NCBI GenBank assembly: GCA_964507405.1
Contig: CAZDPJ010000004.1
Location: 1-64,000 of the forward strand
Reading direction: 5' to 3'
Length of the DNA stretch: 64,000 nt
DNA from: UMGS75 sp964507405
GTDB lineage: Bacteria > Bacillota_I > Bacilli_A > ML615J-28 > CAG-313
This document shows positions 25,964 to 35,777 of this stretch, in pieces (the stretch's first letter is position 1; each line of letters starts with the position of its first letter). A program made the position numbers and the translations under genes. Below the pieces are notes generated by a model, which saw only the letters and a program-made list of their open reading frames with translations, was not told where the DNA came from and searched no databases.

Positions 25964-28900
25964 ATGTTTGACGGTTGTAACAAATTAAGAAGTATTAAGT
26001 TTGAAAATGGAAGCAGTTTATCATCTATTCAAGCACATGGATTAGAAGGATTGAATAATTTAACTTCAATTGATTTTGGAGATGCTATAATAACAAATAT
26101 TGATAATTTTGCATTTAGATTTTGTTATAGTCTAACATCACTTAAATTAACTGAGGGATTAACTTATATAGGTAGATTTGCTTTTTATGGATGTGAAAGT
26201 TTAACATCTTTACAAATGCCATCTACTTTAGAGTATATAGGTAGATATGCATTTTATGAATGTAATAATCTAGAACTATATTTTGTAAGTGAAACATTAC
26301 CTTTATATACACAAGACTATTGGGATCATTCAATTAAAGGATATTATTTAGGTGTAAAAGAAGTTAAGCAAAATGAGGAGTTTAAATATGCTATTTTACA
26401 AAATGATAATATTGCAATTATTGAATATTTGGGATTAAATAGTATAATTGATTTAACAAATGTAAGTCTTGGTGGAAATATTATAACAATTGGAAGTAAT
26501 TCATTTAAATATAAACAAATTGATAAAATAATATTACCTGATACTATTCAAACAATTGGAAGTAATGCATTCTATTGTTCAAATTTAGCAAATATTAATT
26601 TTGTTGATAGTATTACCTATATTGGGTCAAATGCATTCTTTAATACAAAATTAGAAAATGTAATATTTAGTAATAATAGTAATCTAAAGAAAATAGACAA
26701 TAATGCTTTCGCATATTGTGATGAACTAGTAAATGTAACATTGCCAAGTACATTAACATCACTAGGTGATTATGCATTTTATAAGAGTGGCATAATAAAT
26801 TTAAAATTAAATAAAGAAATGCCTTTAGAAGCAATATCTAAATATGCATTTGAATTTTCACATATTAAAAAAGTTACATTACCTAATAATGTAACTGAAA
26901 TAAAAGATAATGCCTTCGCAAACATTAGGGAACTTGAAACTATAGAATTTAATAATCAAGAATTATATTTAATGTCAAATGCTTTTTATAATACGGGAAT
27001 TAAAGATTTAACTATACCAGAAAATATAGTATATATTGGAGAATATAGTTTAATATCATTATTTAATTTAACAGAATATAAAGTAAGTGAAAATAATCCA
27101 TACTATAAAGCAATAGATGGAGTACTTTACAGCAAGAATGGAAAAAGAATTATAGCATATCCAGCAGGTAAAAATAGTATATATAAAATGCCAAGCATAG
27201 TTGAAACAATTGGATTTGGTGCATTTGAAAATAGTAAAGTTTCGTATATTGATTTTACAGAAAACAAATTATTATCAACAATTGGATATCGAGCATTCTT
27301 TAGATGTAATAATTTAGAAACAATACTAATACCATCAAATGTAGTTTCAATAGATTACTATGCATTTGCATATTGTGATAATTTAAAAGAAGTTATATTT
27401 GAAGAAAATTCAAAATTATATGGAGTATATGAAGGTGCCTTTTATAGTTGTAAAAACTTAAACAAAATTGTACTACCAGATGAAGTATTAGAAATAGGAG
27501 ATTATTGTTTTTATGGATGTTTAAGTTTAACAACAATACCTGTAAGTAATACATCAAAATTATTATTTATTTCTTCAAGAGCATTAAGTAATACTGGAAT
27601 AAAAGAGTTAAAGTTACAAGAAACAATAATTGAGATTGGTGATTACGCATTTAGTGGTTCAAAAGTACAAAAAGTAGATTTAACTAATTCTAAAAAAGAT
27701 GAATTATATTTGGGAATTGGTATATTTGAAGATTGTGTAGAATTAAAAGAAATAACATTAGCATTTATTGGAAGATATTATGAAGATGAAGAAATAACAT
27801 GGTTTGGATATATATTTGGTGCAGGAAGTTTCGAAGCAAATAATACATATGTTCCAGAATCATTAAAAGAAGTAACAATAGAAGAAGGAATTACTTTTAT
27901 TGGTACTGGAGGATTCTATGGATTAAAAAATATAGATCGAGTAAATATACCTGATTCTGTCAATAAGATTTATAAATATTCATTCAGGAAGGCAACATTT
28001 AAATATAAATTAGAAAATGAAGTTATCTTTGTTTATAAAAATGACTACAATGAAGAAATAATAGAAACTAAATTAAGTAGTGATAGTACTCAATTCGAAA
28101 GTAATAATGATTATATTGGAAAAGGTATAGAAAAAATAAATATTAATAAATATGTAGAAAATATTGGCTCAGGAACATTTTATAATTGTAGTAGTTTAAC
28201 AAGTATAGTCATACCAGAAAGTGTAACAAGCATAGGTGATAATGCATTCTATAATTGTAGTAGTTTATCAAGTATAGTCATTCCAGAAGGAGTAACAAGT
28301 ATTGGCTTTTATGCATTCTATAATTGTAGTAGTTTAACAAGTATAGTAATACCAAAAGGAGTAACAAGTATTGGCTTTTATGCATTCTATGGATGTAGCA
28401 GTTTAACAAGTATAGTCATTCCAGATGGAGTAACAAGTATAGGTTATAGTGCATTTAGTGGTTGTACTAGTTTAACAAGTATAGTCATTCCAGATGGAGT
28501 AACAAGTATAGGTGAGAGTACATTTAGTCATTGTAGTAGTTTATCAAGTATAGTCATTCCAGAAGGAGTAACAAGTATTGGCTTTTATGCATTCTATGGA
28601 TGTAGCAGTTTGACAAGTATAACAATCCCAGAAGGAGTAACAAGTATTGGATATCATACATTCTCTGAATGTACTAGTTTAACAAGCGTATATTGTAATG
28701 GAACAATAGAAAATTGGTGTAATATTAAATTTGAAAGTTACGAATCTAATCCAATGTCTTATGCAACACATTTCTATATGAAAAATAGTAATAATGAATA
28801 TGAAGAAGTTACTAAATTAGTAATACCAAATACAATTACATCTATCTCAGATTATGGATTTAGAAATTTTACAGCAGTAAAAGAAGTAATCATCCCAGAA

Positions 28901-30256
28901 AGTGTAACAACTATAGGTGAATGTGCATTCATAGACTGTAGTAGTTTAAAGATTGTAGAAATTTCAAAAGGTTTAGAAAAAATAGGAAATTATGCTTTTT
29001 CTGGCTGTAATAATTTATTAACAATAATTAATAATAGTGATTTAGAAATAACTTTTTCAAGATTTGGTAATGGAGAAATTTCAGCTAATGCACTTAAAAT
29101 TATTAATAAAGATAATAGTATAATTTATAATGTTACATCTATATTAAGCAATATTAAAACATATTTTGAAACAGAGGATAATTTTTTATTTATAGTAAAT
29201 TCATATGATTCTTATCAATTAGTTGCATATTTAGGATTAGATGAGACAGTAACTCTTCCTACTGATATAAATGGAAATAGTTATGTAATTTATAAGATGA
29301 AAGGTGTAAAAAATGTTATTATTCCGAATACATTCACAGCTATTCATTATAATGCATTCTGGGGTTGTACTAGTTTAACAAGCATAGTAATTCCAGAAGG
29401 AGTAAGAACAATAGGTGAATCTGCATTCTCCTATTGTAGTATTTTAAAAAATGTAATTTTTGAAAAAAATAGTTTATTAACAACTATTTCAAGAGAAGCA
29501 TTTAAGTCAACTAATATTACGAGTATTGAATTACCAGAAAAATTGACTAACATTGAAACTGATGCATTTGCTGGATGTACAAAATTAAGTAATATTGTTA
29601 ATAATTCGAAATTAGAATTGACAATAGGTTCTAAAGATAATGGATGTGTTGCATATTATGCGAATAAAATAATTGATTCAGATGGAAATATTATTTATGC
29701 TGATAAAACATTAGTAATAAACGAAAATAAAAATTCCATTGGTTATAATGATTTAGGTAATCATGCTTTTACAAATATCATAATACCTAAAAATATTACA
29801 TATATTGGATATAATGCATTTAATGATTGTAATCTTTTAGATAATGTTTATTATAATGGAACAATAGAAGATTGGTGTAATATTAAATTTGCAAGTTATG
29901 ATTCTAATCCAATGAGTTATGCAACACATTTCTATTTAAGAGACAATAATGGAGACTACCACGAAGTAACAGAAATTGTTTTGCCGGATTCGATAACTGA
30001 ATTATCAAGTTATAAATTTATAAATTTTACTGCATTAAAAAAATTTACCTTCTCTGATAGTGTTATAAGTATAGGATATGAAATATTTGATGGCTGTTTG
30101 AATTTAGAAAATATATATTATAATGGAATACTAGAAGATTGGTTGAAAGTATCATTTGATGGTATATTATTTGATTTATATATTAAAAATAATGATGGAG
30201 AATATATTGATATTAAAAAAAACTTCAGAGATAATCATATCAGATCAATTAACTGA
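25964..30256 (+). CDS. giant surface protein, segment 2: LRR_5 (BspA-like) repeats
   Basis: In-frame continuation of segment 1 across a single TAA; the first residues (MFDGCNKLRSIKF) complete the interrupted repeat. It is almost entirely LRR_5 repeats, with a run of nearly identical 23-residue units around 28170-28690 and larger modules carrying YYNGTIEDWCNIKF. It has no ribosome site or signal peptide of its own, so it is not an independent exported protein. The true homology leaves this frame at an A8 tract (30215-30222), after which the frame runs into a stop at 30256. BspA-type repeats mediate binding to host matrix and co-aggregation in known proteins. Confidence 0.72.
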   Translation: MFDGCNKLRSIKFENGSSLSSIQAHGLEGLNNLTSIDFGDAIITNIDNFAFRFCYSLTSLKLTEGLTYIGRFAFYGCESLTSLQMPSTLEYIGRYAFYECNNLELYFVSETLPLYTQDYWDHSIKGYYLGVKEVKQNEEFKYAILQNDNIAIIEYLGLNSIIDLTNVSLGGNIITIGSNSFKYKQIDKIILPDTIQTIGSNAFYCSNLANINFVDSITYIGSNAFFNTKLENVIFSNNSNLKKIDNNAFAYCDELVNVTLPSTLTSLGDYAFYKSGIINLKLNKEMPLEAISKYAFEFSHIKKVTLPNNVTEIKDNAFANIRELETIEFNNQELYLMSNAFYNTGIKDLTIPENIVYIGEYSLISLFNLTEYKVSENNPYYKAIDGVLYSKNGKRIIAYPAGKNSIYKMPSIVETIGFGAFENSKVSYIDFTENKLLSTIGYRAFFRCNNLETILIPSNVVSIDYYAFAYCDNLKEVIFEENSKLYGVYEGAFYSCKNLNKIVLPDEVLEIGDYCFYGCLSLTTIPVSNTSKLLFISSRALSNTGIKELKLQETIIEIGDYAFSGSKVQKVDLTNSKKDELYLGIGIFEDCVELKEITLAFIGRYYEDEEITWFGYIFGAGSFEANNTYVPESLKEVTIEEGITFIGTGGFYGLKNIDRVNIPDSVNKIYKYSFRKATFKYKLENEVIFVYKNDYNEEIIETKLSSDSTQFESNNDYIGKGIEKININKYVENIGSGTFYNCSSLTSIVIPESVTSIGDNAFYNCSSLSSIVIPEGVTSIGFYAFYNCSSLTSIVIPKGVTSIGFYAFYGCSSLTSIVIPDGVTSIGYSAFSGCTSLTSIVIPDGVTSIGESTFSHCSSLSSIVIPEGVTSIGFYAFYGCSSLTSITIPEGVTSIGYHTFSECTSLTSVYCNGTIENWCNIKFESYESNPMSYATHFYMKNSNNEYEEVTKLVIPNTITSISDYGFRNFTAVKEVIIPESVTTIGECAFIDCSSLKIVEISKGLEKIGNYAFSGCNNLLTIINNSDLEITFSRFGNGEISANALKIINKDNSIIYNVTSILSNIKTYFETEDNFLFIVNSYDSYQLVAYLGLDETVTLPTDINGNSYVIYKMKGVKNVIIPNTFTAIHYNAFWGCTSLTSIVIPEGVRTIGESAFSYCSILKNVIFEKNSLLTTISREAFKSTNITSIELPEKLTNIETDAFAGCTKLSNIVNNSKLELTIGSKDNGCVAYYANKIIDSDGNIIYADKTLVINENKNSIGYNDLGNHAFTNIIIPKNITYIGYNAFNDCNLLDNVYYNGTIEDWCNIKFASYDSNPMSYATHFYLRDNNGDYHEVTEIVLPDSITELSSYKFINFTALKKFTFSDSVISIGYEIFDGCLNLENIYYNGILEDWLKVSFDGILFDLYIKNNDGEYIDIKKNFRDNHIRSIN
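28160..28690 (+). repeat. tandem 69-bp repeats encoding near-identical LRR units
   Basis: About seven to eight consecutive 69-base units encode 23-residue LRR_5 repeats (core SLTSIVIPEGVTSIG). Units differ by only a few bases (e.g. TTTAACAAGTATAGTC versus TTATCAAGTATAGTC), pointing to recent amplification or gene conversion. Confidence 0.85.
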
Positions 30257-30491
30257 AATATCAGATAACAGATTTTATAATTTTTCTTCATTAAAGAAAA
30301 TTACAATATCAAAAAATATATCTCGTATTGGTAATTTTGCTTTTAGGGGATGTTATGAGTTAGATACTGTATATTATAATGGTACGATTGAAGATTGGTG
30401 TAATATTATATTTGAAACTGATGAATCTAATCCTATGTGGTATGCAAAACATTTCTATATAAAAGATAATAATGGAAATACAACGAAGTAA
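30156..30491 (+). pseudogene. giant surface protein, out-of-frame segment 3
   Basis: Between the A8 tract (30215-30222) and an AAA tract (30476-30478) the LRR homology (ISDQLTEISDNRFYNFSS ... then WYAKHFYIKDNNGN) lies in another frame. Removing one A from the first tract and adding one A to the second (a sister copy near 30742 has AAAA in GGAAAATAC) restores one continuous frame. The two indels compensate, so the downstream segment is again in the original frame. Only about 255 bases are affected. Confidence 0.75.
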
Positions 30492-30502
30492 CAGAAATTG
30501 TT

Positions 30503-33500
30503 TTGCCGGATTCGATAACTGAATTATCACATTATAGATTTAATAATTTTTCTTCATTAAAGAAAATTACAATGCCACAAGGTTTATCTAGTATTGGTAA
30601 TTATTGTTTTGGTGGATGTTTTAATTTAGATTCTGTATATTATAATGGAACAATAGAAGATTGGTTTAATATTGAATTTAAATCTGGAATTTCTAATCCA
30701 ATGTGGTATGCAGAACATTTCTATATAAAAGATAATAATGGAAAATACAACGAAGTAACAGAAATTGTTTTGCCGGATTCGATAACTGAAATATCAGATG
30801 ATAGATTTTATAATTTTTCTTCATTAAAGAAAATTACAATGCCACAAGGTTTATCTAGTATTGGTAATTATTGTTTTGGTGGATGTTTTAATTTAGATTC
30901 TGTATATTATGATGGAACATTAGAAGATTGGTTTAATATTGAATTTAAATCTGGAACTTCTAATCCAATGTCTTATGCAACACATTTCTATATGAAAAAT
31001 AGTAATAATGAATATGAAGAAGTTACTAAATTAGTAATACCAAATACAATTACATCTATTTCAGATTATAGATTTAGAAAGTTTACATCGGTAAAAGAAG
31101 TAATCATCCCAGAAGGAGTAACAAATATAGGCTCATCTGCATTCTCTGGCTGTAGTAGCTTAACAAGCATAGTCATCCCAGAAAGTTTAACAAGTATAGG
31201 TGATTTTGCATTCTATGGTTGTAGTAATTTATTAACAATTATTAATAATTGTGATTTAAATATAACTATTGGAAGTTCTGATTATGGTTATATTGCTCAA
31301 AATGCTTTAAAAATAGTAAATAAAGACAAGACTATTTCTTATCCAAAAGATGAAATTTATACATATATAGAAGATGAAAATTATACATATATTGAAGATG
31401 AAAATAATTTCTTATTTAGATATGATTCCAATAATAATTATCAATTAGTTGCATATCTTGGAAATCTTGATACAGTAACCCTTCCTACTGATATAAATGG
31501 AAATAGTTATGAAATTTATGAGATGAAAGGTGTAAAAAATGTTATTATTCCGAATACATTCACAGCTATTAATGATCAAGCATTCAGATATTGTAGTAGT
31601 TTAACAAGCATAGTAATCCCAGAAAGTGTAACAAGTATAGGCTCATCTGCATTCTATTGTTGTAGTAATTTAATAAGTGTAGAAATCCATCATGGAATAG
31701 AAAGTATAGGAGCAGATGCCTTTAGAGATTGTGAAAAGTTATTTGATATATCCCTTCCTAATACTATATTTGATATAGGACCAGATGCGTTTCTAAATAC
31801 AGCGCTTTATAATGACAATAATAATTGGATTAATAATTGTTTATATATAGATAATTGTTTGATTAAGGTTAATTATGGGTTTGAATATTTACATATTCCA
31901 GACAATGTAATATGTATTGCTGTTGGAGCTATGACTGAAAGTTATTATACTTTGAAAAGAATTAATTTAAATAGCATTTATAGTAGGTATGAAATTCTTT
32001 TAGGGTTTACTAATATAGAAACTTTAATTATAGATGAAATGCCAAATTATTATGGTAATAATATATTACAACATTATGGTTTATATAATACAATAACTTT
32101 ACAGAACATTATTTTAGGACCTAATGCTAGATTGAATTCTACAAATTATGGATTATTTTCCGGGATTTCGGGACTTAATATTTATGTATCTAATTTAAAA
32201 GTAAATGTTCCATGGGATGAAAACTACCCTAATTGGAATAAAAACAATAATGTATATTATGGAGATGAATGGGTTCAAACTGAATTTTATGATAATAATG
32301 GTATGATTGTTTCAAGTGATATATATTTAACTTCACAAGTAATAAGAGTTCCAATTATAAATATTTCAAGTGATAATTTATATGATTATGAAGTTATTGG
32401 GTCGGATATAGATGGTGATGGAATCGCTGATGCTGTACCCGCAACTTCATCTACAAATATTATAGCTATGCCAATAATTAAAAAGACAGAAAGACTTTAT
32501 ACAGTTAGGTTTATAGATGGAGATAATGTACTATATTCATATAGTCTTCCATATGATACTATAATTTTAAAACCAGATGATCCAGTTAAAAAGGGATATA
32601 CATTTAATGGATGGAATAATTTTGTTAGTGGTATGAAAGTAATATCAGATATAGATATAGTCGCAAATTTTGTTCACAATGATAATGGACATAATTATAC
32701 TATTGAAAAAGTTATAAATCCAACTTGTATTGATGATGGTTATTTTAAACATATTTGTTCAATATGTGATGAATACTTTATAACAGATATAGTAAAAGCT
32801 TTAGGACATAGTTATATTGAAACTTTAATTGATTCAACATGTGTAAGTGAAGGATGTACAAAACATGAATGTACAACATGTGGATATATATATTATGATA
32901 ATTTTAGACAAAAACTAGATCATAATTATAATGAATGGATAATCGATTTAGATGAAACATGTATAACAGATGGTTTAAAACATCGTATATGTAAAGATTG
33001 TAAATTTAATGAAAATGAAATAATATATGCCCATGATCATACATTAACTAGTAGAGTAATAAAAGAAGCAACATGTAGTGATGAAGGAATAATAAAATAC
33101 ATATGTAATGAATGTAATTTAGAAATAGAAAACACAATTTCAAAATTACCACATAATTATGAAAAAAAATATGTATCAAAATCATTCATAGAGTGGTTAA
33201 TAGAAATGATATTAAATATTTTATTTGGATATGATGGAGATAAAGCGTATTATTATGAATGTAAAAATTGCCATAAAATAAAAACAAGAGATGAAGAATC
33301 AGAAGATACAATATCCTCACAAGCGTCAATACAAAATACTAAGTGTAGACATATACTAGGCGAATGGTATGTTGGAAAAGATCCTACATGTGTAGATTCT
33401 GGAATTAAATTTAGAGACTGTATAAAATGTTATAAACATATTGAGTTTAATGCAATATCTTCATTAGGTGGGCATGATATAGTAAATCATGAAAAGTTAG

Positions 33501-35125
33501 ATGCAACATGTACGAAGGTAGGTTATGAAGCATATGATACATGTAATAGATGTTCATATACAACATATANNNNNNNNNNNNNNNNNNNNNNNNNNNNNNN
33601 NNNNNNNNNNNNNNNNNNNNNNNNNNNNNNNNNNNNNNNNNNNNNNNNNNNNNNNNNNNNNNNNNNNNNATGTAATAGATGTTCATATACAACATATAAA
33701 GAAATACAAGCATTAGGTCATGATATAGTAAATCATGAAAAGTTAGATGCAACATGTACCAAGGTAGGTTATGAAGCATATGATACATGTAATAGATGTT
33801 CATATACAACATATAAAGAAATACAAGCATTAGGTCATGATTTAACTTTCCATTCTTTATTGAAAGCAACATGTACTGACTCTGGTCATAATGCTTATGA
33901 AACCTGTTCTCGTTGTAACTATACTACATATGAAGAAATTCCTGCAAGAGGACATTCTGAGTCTGATTGGATCATATCTGAAAATCCTACATGCACAGAA
34001 GATGGATCAAAATATATTAAATGTAGAAGATGTGAAGAAATTTTACAATCAAGTTTAATAGATAAATTAGGTCATGAAGAATCAGATTGGATTATAGATC
34101 TTAGTCCTACATGTTTAATAGATGGGGGAAAATATAAAAAATGTGAAAGATGTGAAAAAATTTTAGAAGCAATCAATATTGAAAAATTAGGACATAATTT
34201 AGTTTATTCTAATAAAAAAGAACCTACATGTACTATTAATGGATATGAGGCATATGAAAAGTGTACAAGATGTAGTTATACTACATATAAGATAATTCCT
34301 GCATTAGGACATAAAGAATCAGATTGGATTATAGATCTTAGTCCTACATGTTTAATAGATGGGGGAAAATATAAAAAATGTGAAAGATGTGAAAAAATTT
34401 TAGAAGCAATCAATATTGAAAAATTAGGACATAATTTAGTTTATTCTAATAAAAAAGAACCTACATGTACTATTAATGGATATGAGGCATATGAAAAGTG
34501 TACAAGATGTAGTTATACTACATATAAGATAATTCCTGCATTAGGACATAAAGAATCATATTGGATTATAGATACGAGTCCTACATGTTTAAATACAGGT
34601 GTAAAACATAAAGAATGTCTAGTATGTAATAAAACTATTAAAAGAGTTGTTGTACAAGCATTAGGACATGATATAGAAAATTATGAAAAGTTAGATGCAA
34701 CATGTATAAAAGATGGACATAATGCTTATGAAAAATGTAGTAGATGTGATTATACAACTTATGAAAATATTTTAGCTTTAGGACATAAAGAATCAGATTG
34801 GATTATAGATAAAAATCCTACATGTACAATGGATGGATTAAAACATATTGAATGTACAAGATGTAAAGAAACTTTATCTACTAATTATATTAATAAGTTA
34901 GGACATAAAGAATCAGATTGGATTATAGATAAAGAACCTACTAATAAAGAAGAAGGCTCTAAGCATATTGAATGTGATATATGTGGTGAATTGTTGCATG
35001 AGGAAAAAATCGATAAATTACCAAGTAAAAATAATAAATGTAATTCTTTAAGCTCAGTAAATAATTTACTTAATTTTGTTTCTTTAGGATTATTTATATT
35101 CTTTATGAGAAAAAAGAGATATTAA
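30503..35125 (+). CDS. giant surface protein, segment 4: LRR_5 modules, InlB-type repeat, Cys-pair repeats, C-terminal anchor
   Basis: C-terminal third, in the same frame as segments 1 and 2 (homology begins at about 30479; the TTG at 30503 is only the first formal start). It carries three or four 88-90-residue LRR modules (EDWFNIEFKSG, then FYIKDNNGK), an InlB-B-like repeat (YTVRFIDGDN...GYTFNGW), then roughly a dozen repeats of about 39 residues with the pattern GH-x-ATC-x-GY-x-C-x2-C-x-LGH, resembling zinc-ribbon-like or disulfide modules common at the ends of gut Firmicute surface proteins. It ends with a Cys, one membrane helix and RKKRY. A 100-N gap lies in the Cys repeats. Restored, the whole gene would encode about 4,150 residues. 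Confidence 0.78.
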   Translation: MPDSITELSHYRFNNFSSLKKITMPQGLSSIGNYCFGGCFNLDSVYYNGTIEDWFNIEFKSGISNPMWYAEHFYIKDNNGKYNEVTEIVLPDSITEISDDRFYNFSSLKKITMPQGLSSIGNYCFGGCFNLDSVYYDGTLEDWFNIEFKSGTSNPMSYATHFYMKNSNNEYEEVTKLVIPNTITSISDYRFRKFTSVKEVIIPEGVTNIGSSAFSGCSSLTSIVIPESLTSIGDFAFYGCSNLLTIINNCDLNITIGSSDYGYIAQNALKIVNKDKTISYPKDEIYTYIEDENYTYIEDENNFLFRYDSNNNYQLVAYLGNLDTVTLPTDINGNSYEIYEMKGVKNVIIPNTFTAINDQAFRYCSSLTSIVIPESVTSIGSSAFYCCSNLISVEIHHGIESIGADAFRDCEKLFDISLPNTIFDIGPDAFLNTALYNDNNNWINNCLYIDNCLIKVNYGFEYLHIPDNVICIAVGAMTESYYTLKRINLNSIYSRYEILLGFTNIETLIIDEMPNYYGNNILQHYGLYNTITLQNIILGPNARLNSTNYGLFSGISGLNIYVSNLKVNVPWDENYPNWNKNNNVYYGDEWVQTEFYDNNGMIVSSDIYLTSQVIRVPIINISSDNLYDYEVIGSDIDGDGIADAVPATSSTNIIAMPIIKKTERLYTVRFIDGDNVLYSYSLPYDTIILKPDDPVKKGYTFNGWNNFVSGMKVISDIDIVANFVHNDNGHNYTIEKVINPTCIDDGYFKHICSICDEYFITDIVKALGHSYIETLIDSTCVSEGCTKHECTTCGYIYYDNFRQKLDHNYNEWIIDLDETCITDGLKHRICKDCKFNENEIIYAHDHTLTSRVIKEATCSDEGIIKYICNECNLEIENTISKLPHNYEKKYVSKSFIEWLIEMILNILFGYDGDKAYYYECKNCHKIKTRDEESEDTISSQASIQNTKCRHILGEWYVGKDPTCVDSGIKFRDCIKCYKHIEFNAISSLGGHDIVNHEKLDATCTKVGYEAYDTCNRCSYTTYXXXXXXXXXXXXXXXXXXXXXXXXXXXXXXXXXXCNRCSYTTYKEIQALGHDIVNHEKLDATCTKVGYEAYDTCNRCSYTTYKEIQALGHDLTFHSLLKATCTDSGHNAYETCSRCNYTTYEEIPARGHSESDWIISENPTCTEDGSKYIKCRRCEEILQSSLIDKLGHEESDWIIDLSPTCLIDGGKYKKCERCEKILEAINIEKLGHNLVYSNKKEPTCTINGYEAYEKCTRCSYTTYKIIPALGHKESDWIIDLSPTCLIDGGKYKKCERCEKILEAINIEKLGHNLVYSNKKEPTCTINGYEAYEKCTRCSYTTYKIIPALGHKESYWIIDTSPTCLNTGVKHKECLVCNKTIKRVVVQALGHDIENYEKLDATCIKDGHNAYEKCSRCDYTTYENILALGHKESDWIIDKNPTCTMDGLKHIECTRCKETLSTNYINKLGHKESDWIIDKEPTNKEEGSKHIECDICGELLHEEKIDKLPSKNNKCNSLSSVNNLLNFVSLGLFIFFMRKKRY
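33570..33669. other. assembly gap (100 N) inside the Cys-pair repeats
   Basis: Exactly 100 N flanked on both sides by the same repeat sequence (TGTTCATATACAACATAT). The repeat period is 117 bases; the gap length does not fit a whole number of periods, so 100 is a placeholder and the true copy number is unknown. Confidence 0.95.
34079..34552 (+). repeat. perfect 237-bp tandem duplication
   Basis: Bases 34079-34315 are repeated without visible change at 34316-34552. Each copy encodes 79 residues holding two Cys-pair repeats (ESDWIIDLSPTCLIDGG... and KKEPTCTINGYEAYEKC...). The lack of divergence indicates a very recent duplication. Confidence 0.9.
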
Positions 35126-35128
35126 AAT

Positions 35129-35175
35129 AAAAAGCATATCAAAAAGATTTAATAATCTTATGATATGCTTTTTAT
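35129..35175 (+). terminator. terminator of the giant surface-protein gene
   Basis: AAAAGCATATCA (35130-35141) pairs with TGATATGCTTTT (35161-35172), ending in T-rich sequence. Confidence 0.88.
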
Positions 35176-35223
35176 TATTTTAATAATTTAATTAAATGGT
35201 AATTTATCATAAAAACAAATAAT

Positions 35224-35252
35224 TTTACTTTTTTGTTAAATTGGTATATAAT
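35224..35252 (+). promoter_or_regulatory. candidate promoter for lipoprotein-nagA unit
   Basis: TTTACT (35224-35229), 17 bases, TATAAT (35247-35252), about 20 bases ahead of the lipoprotein start. Confidence 0.6.
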
Positions 35253-35271
35253 ATATAAAGGAGTGATAAAA

Positions 35272-35775
35272 ATGAAGAAATTTATTTTTTTAGTTACATT
35301 ATTTTTTACATTATGTATTTTTTCTAGTTGTAAAGATAATGGATTAACTGGTTCATTTAATAAAGTTGATTCTCATATATGTGGTGTATATATTGAATTA
35401 ATAGATGATCCAACATTCAGAGTTGGTGGTAATAATCCTTCTATATATTATTCACATAGTAAAAGTGTTTTAATGTATAATAATGGTTCAGTTAATGTTC
35501 AATATGTTAACAACAGTAAAAATATTGTAGAAGAAAATGGAGCTTTAAATATATTACTTAATACAAATATAATATTCCCATCACAAGCAGAAGATAATAT
35601 TAATATTTATATTATTAAAGAAAATAAAGATGGAAGTGTTTATGTTGATAAGTCTTTAACGGATGTACTTAATTTAAAGAAAGCAAATACATATGTTATA
35701 GATTATAAATATAGCATTGATAAACAAAATTACAAATTCCAATTTACAATTGGTTATTCAAGAAAGGGAGCATAA
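35272..35775 (+). CDS. lipoprotein of unknown function
   Basis: A 167-residue protein with a lipoprotein signal peptide: KKFIFLVTLFFTLC, then the lipobox ending IFSSC with the acylated Cys. The mature part is beta-rich with no motif I recognise. The ATG at 35272 follows AAAGGAGTG; an in-frame start further upstream (35233) would place residues ahead of the signal peptide and overlap the promoter. It ends two bases before nagA and is probably co-transcribed with it. Confidence 0.78.
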   Translation: MKKFIFLVTLFFTLCIFSSCKDNGLTGSFNKVDSHICGVYIELIDDPTFRVGGNNPSIYYSHSKSVLMYNNGSVNVQYVNNSKNIVEENGALNILLNTNIIFPSQAEDNINIYIIKENKDGSVYVDKSLTDVLNLKKANTYVIDYKYSIDKQNYKFQFTIGYSRKGA

Positions 35776-35777
35776 TT

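Noticed and set aside
28160..28690. Regular direct repeats that could suggest a CRISPR array
   Set aside because: Period is 69 bases with no unique spacers, and it translates in frame as LRR_5 units; no cas genes nearby.
33447..33872. Minus-strand open frame rich in Met, Tyr and His across the Cys-repeat region
   Set aside because: Antisense shadow of the tandem repeats; it runs through the N gap, has no ribosome site, and repeats with the same 117-base period as the real gene.
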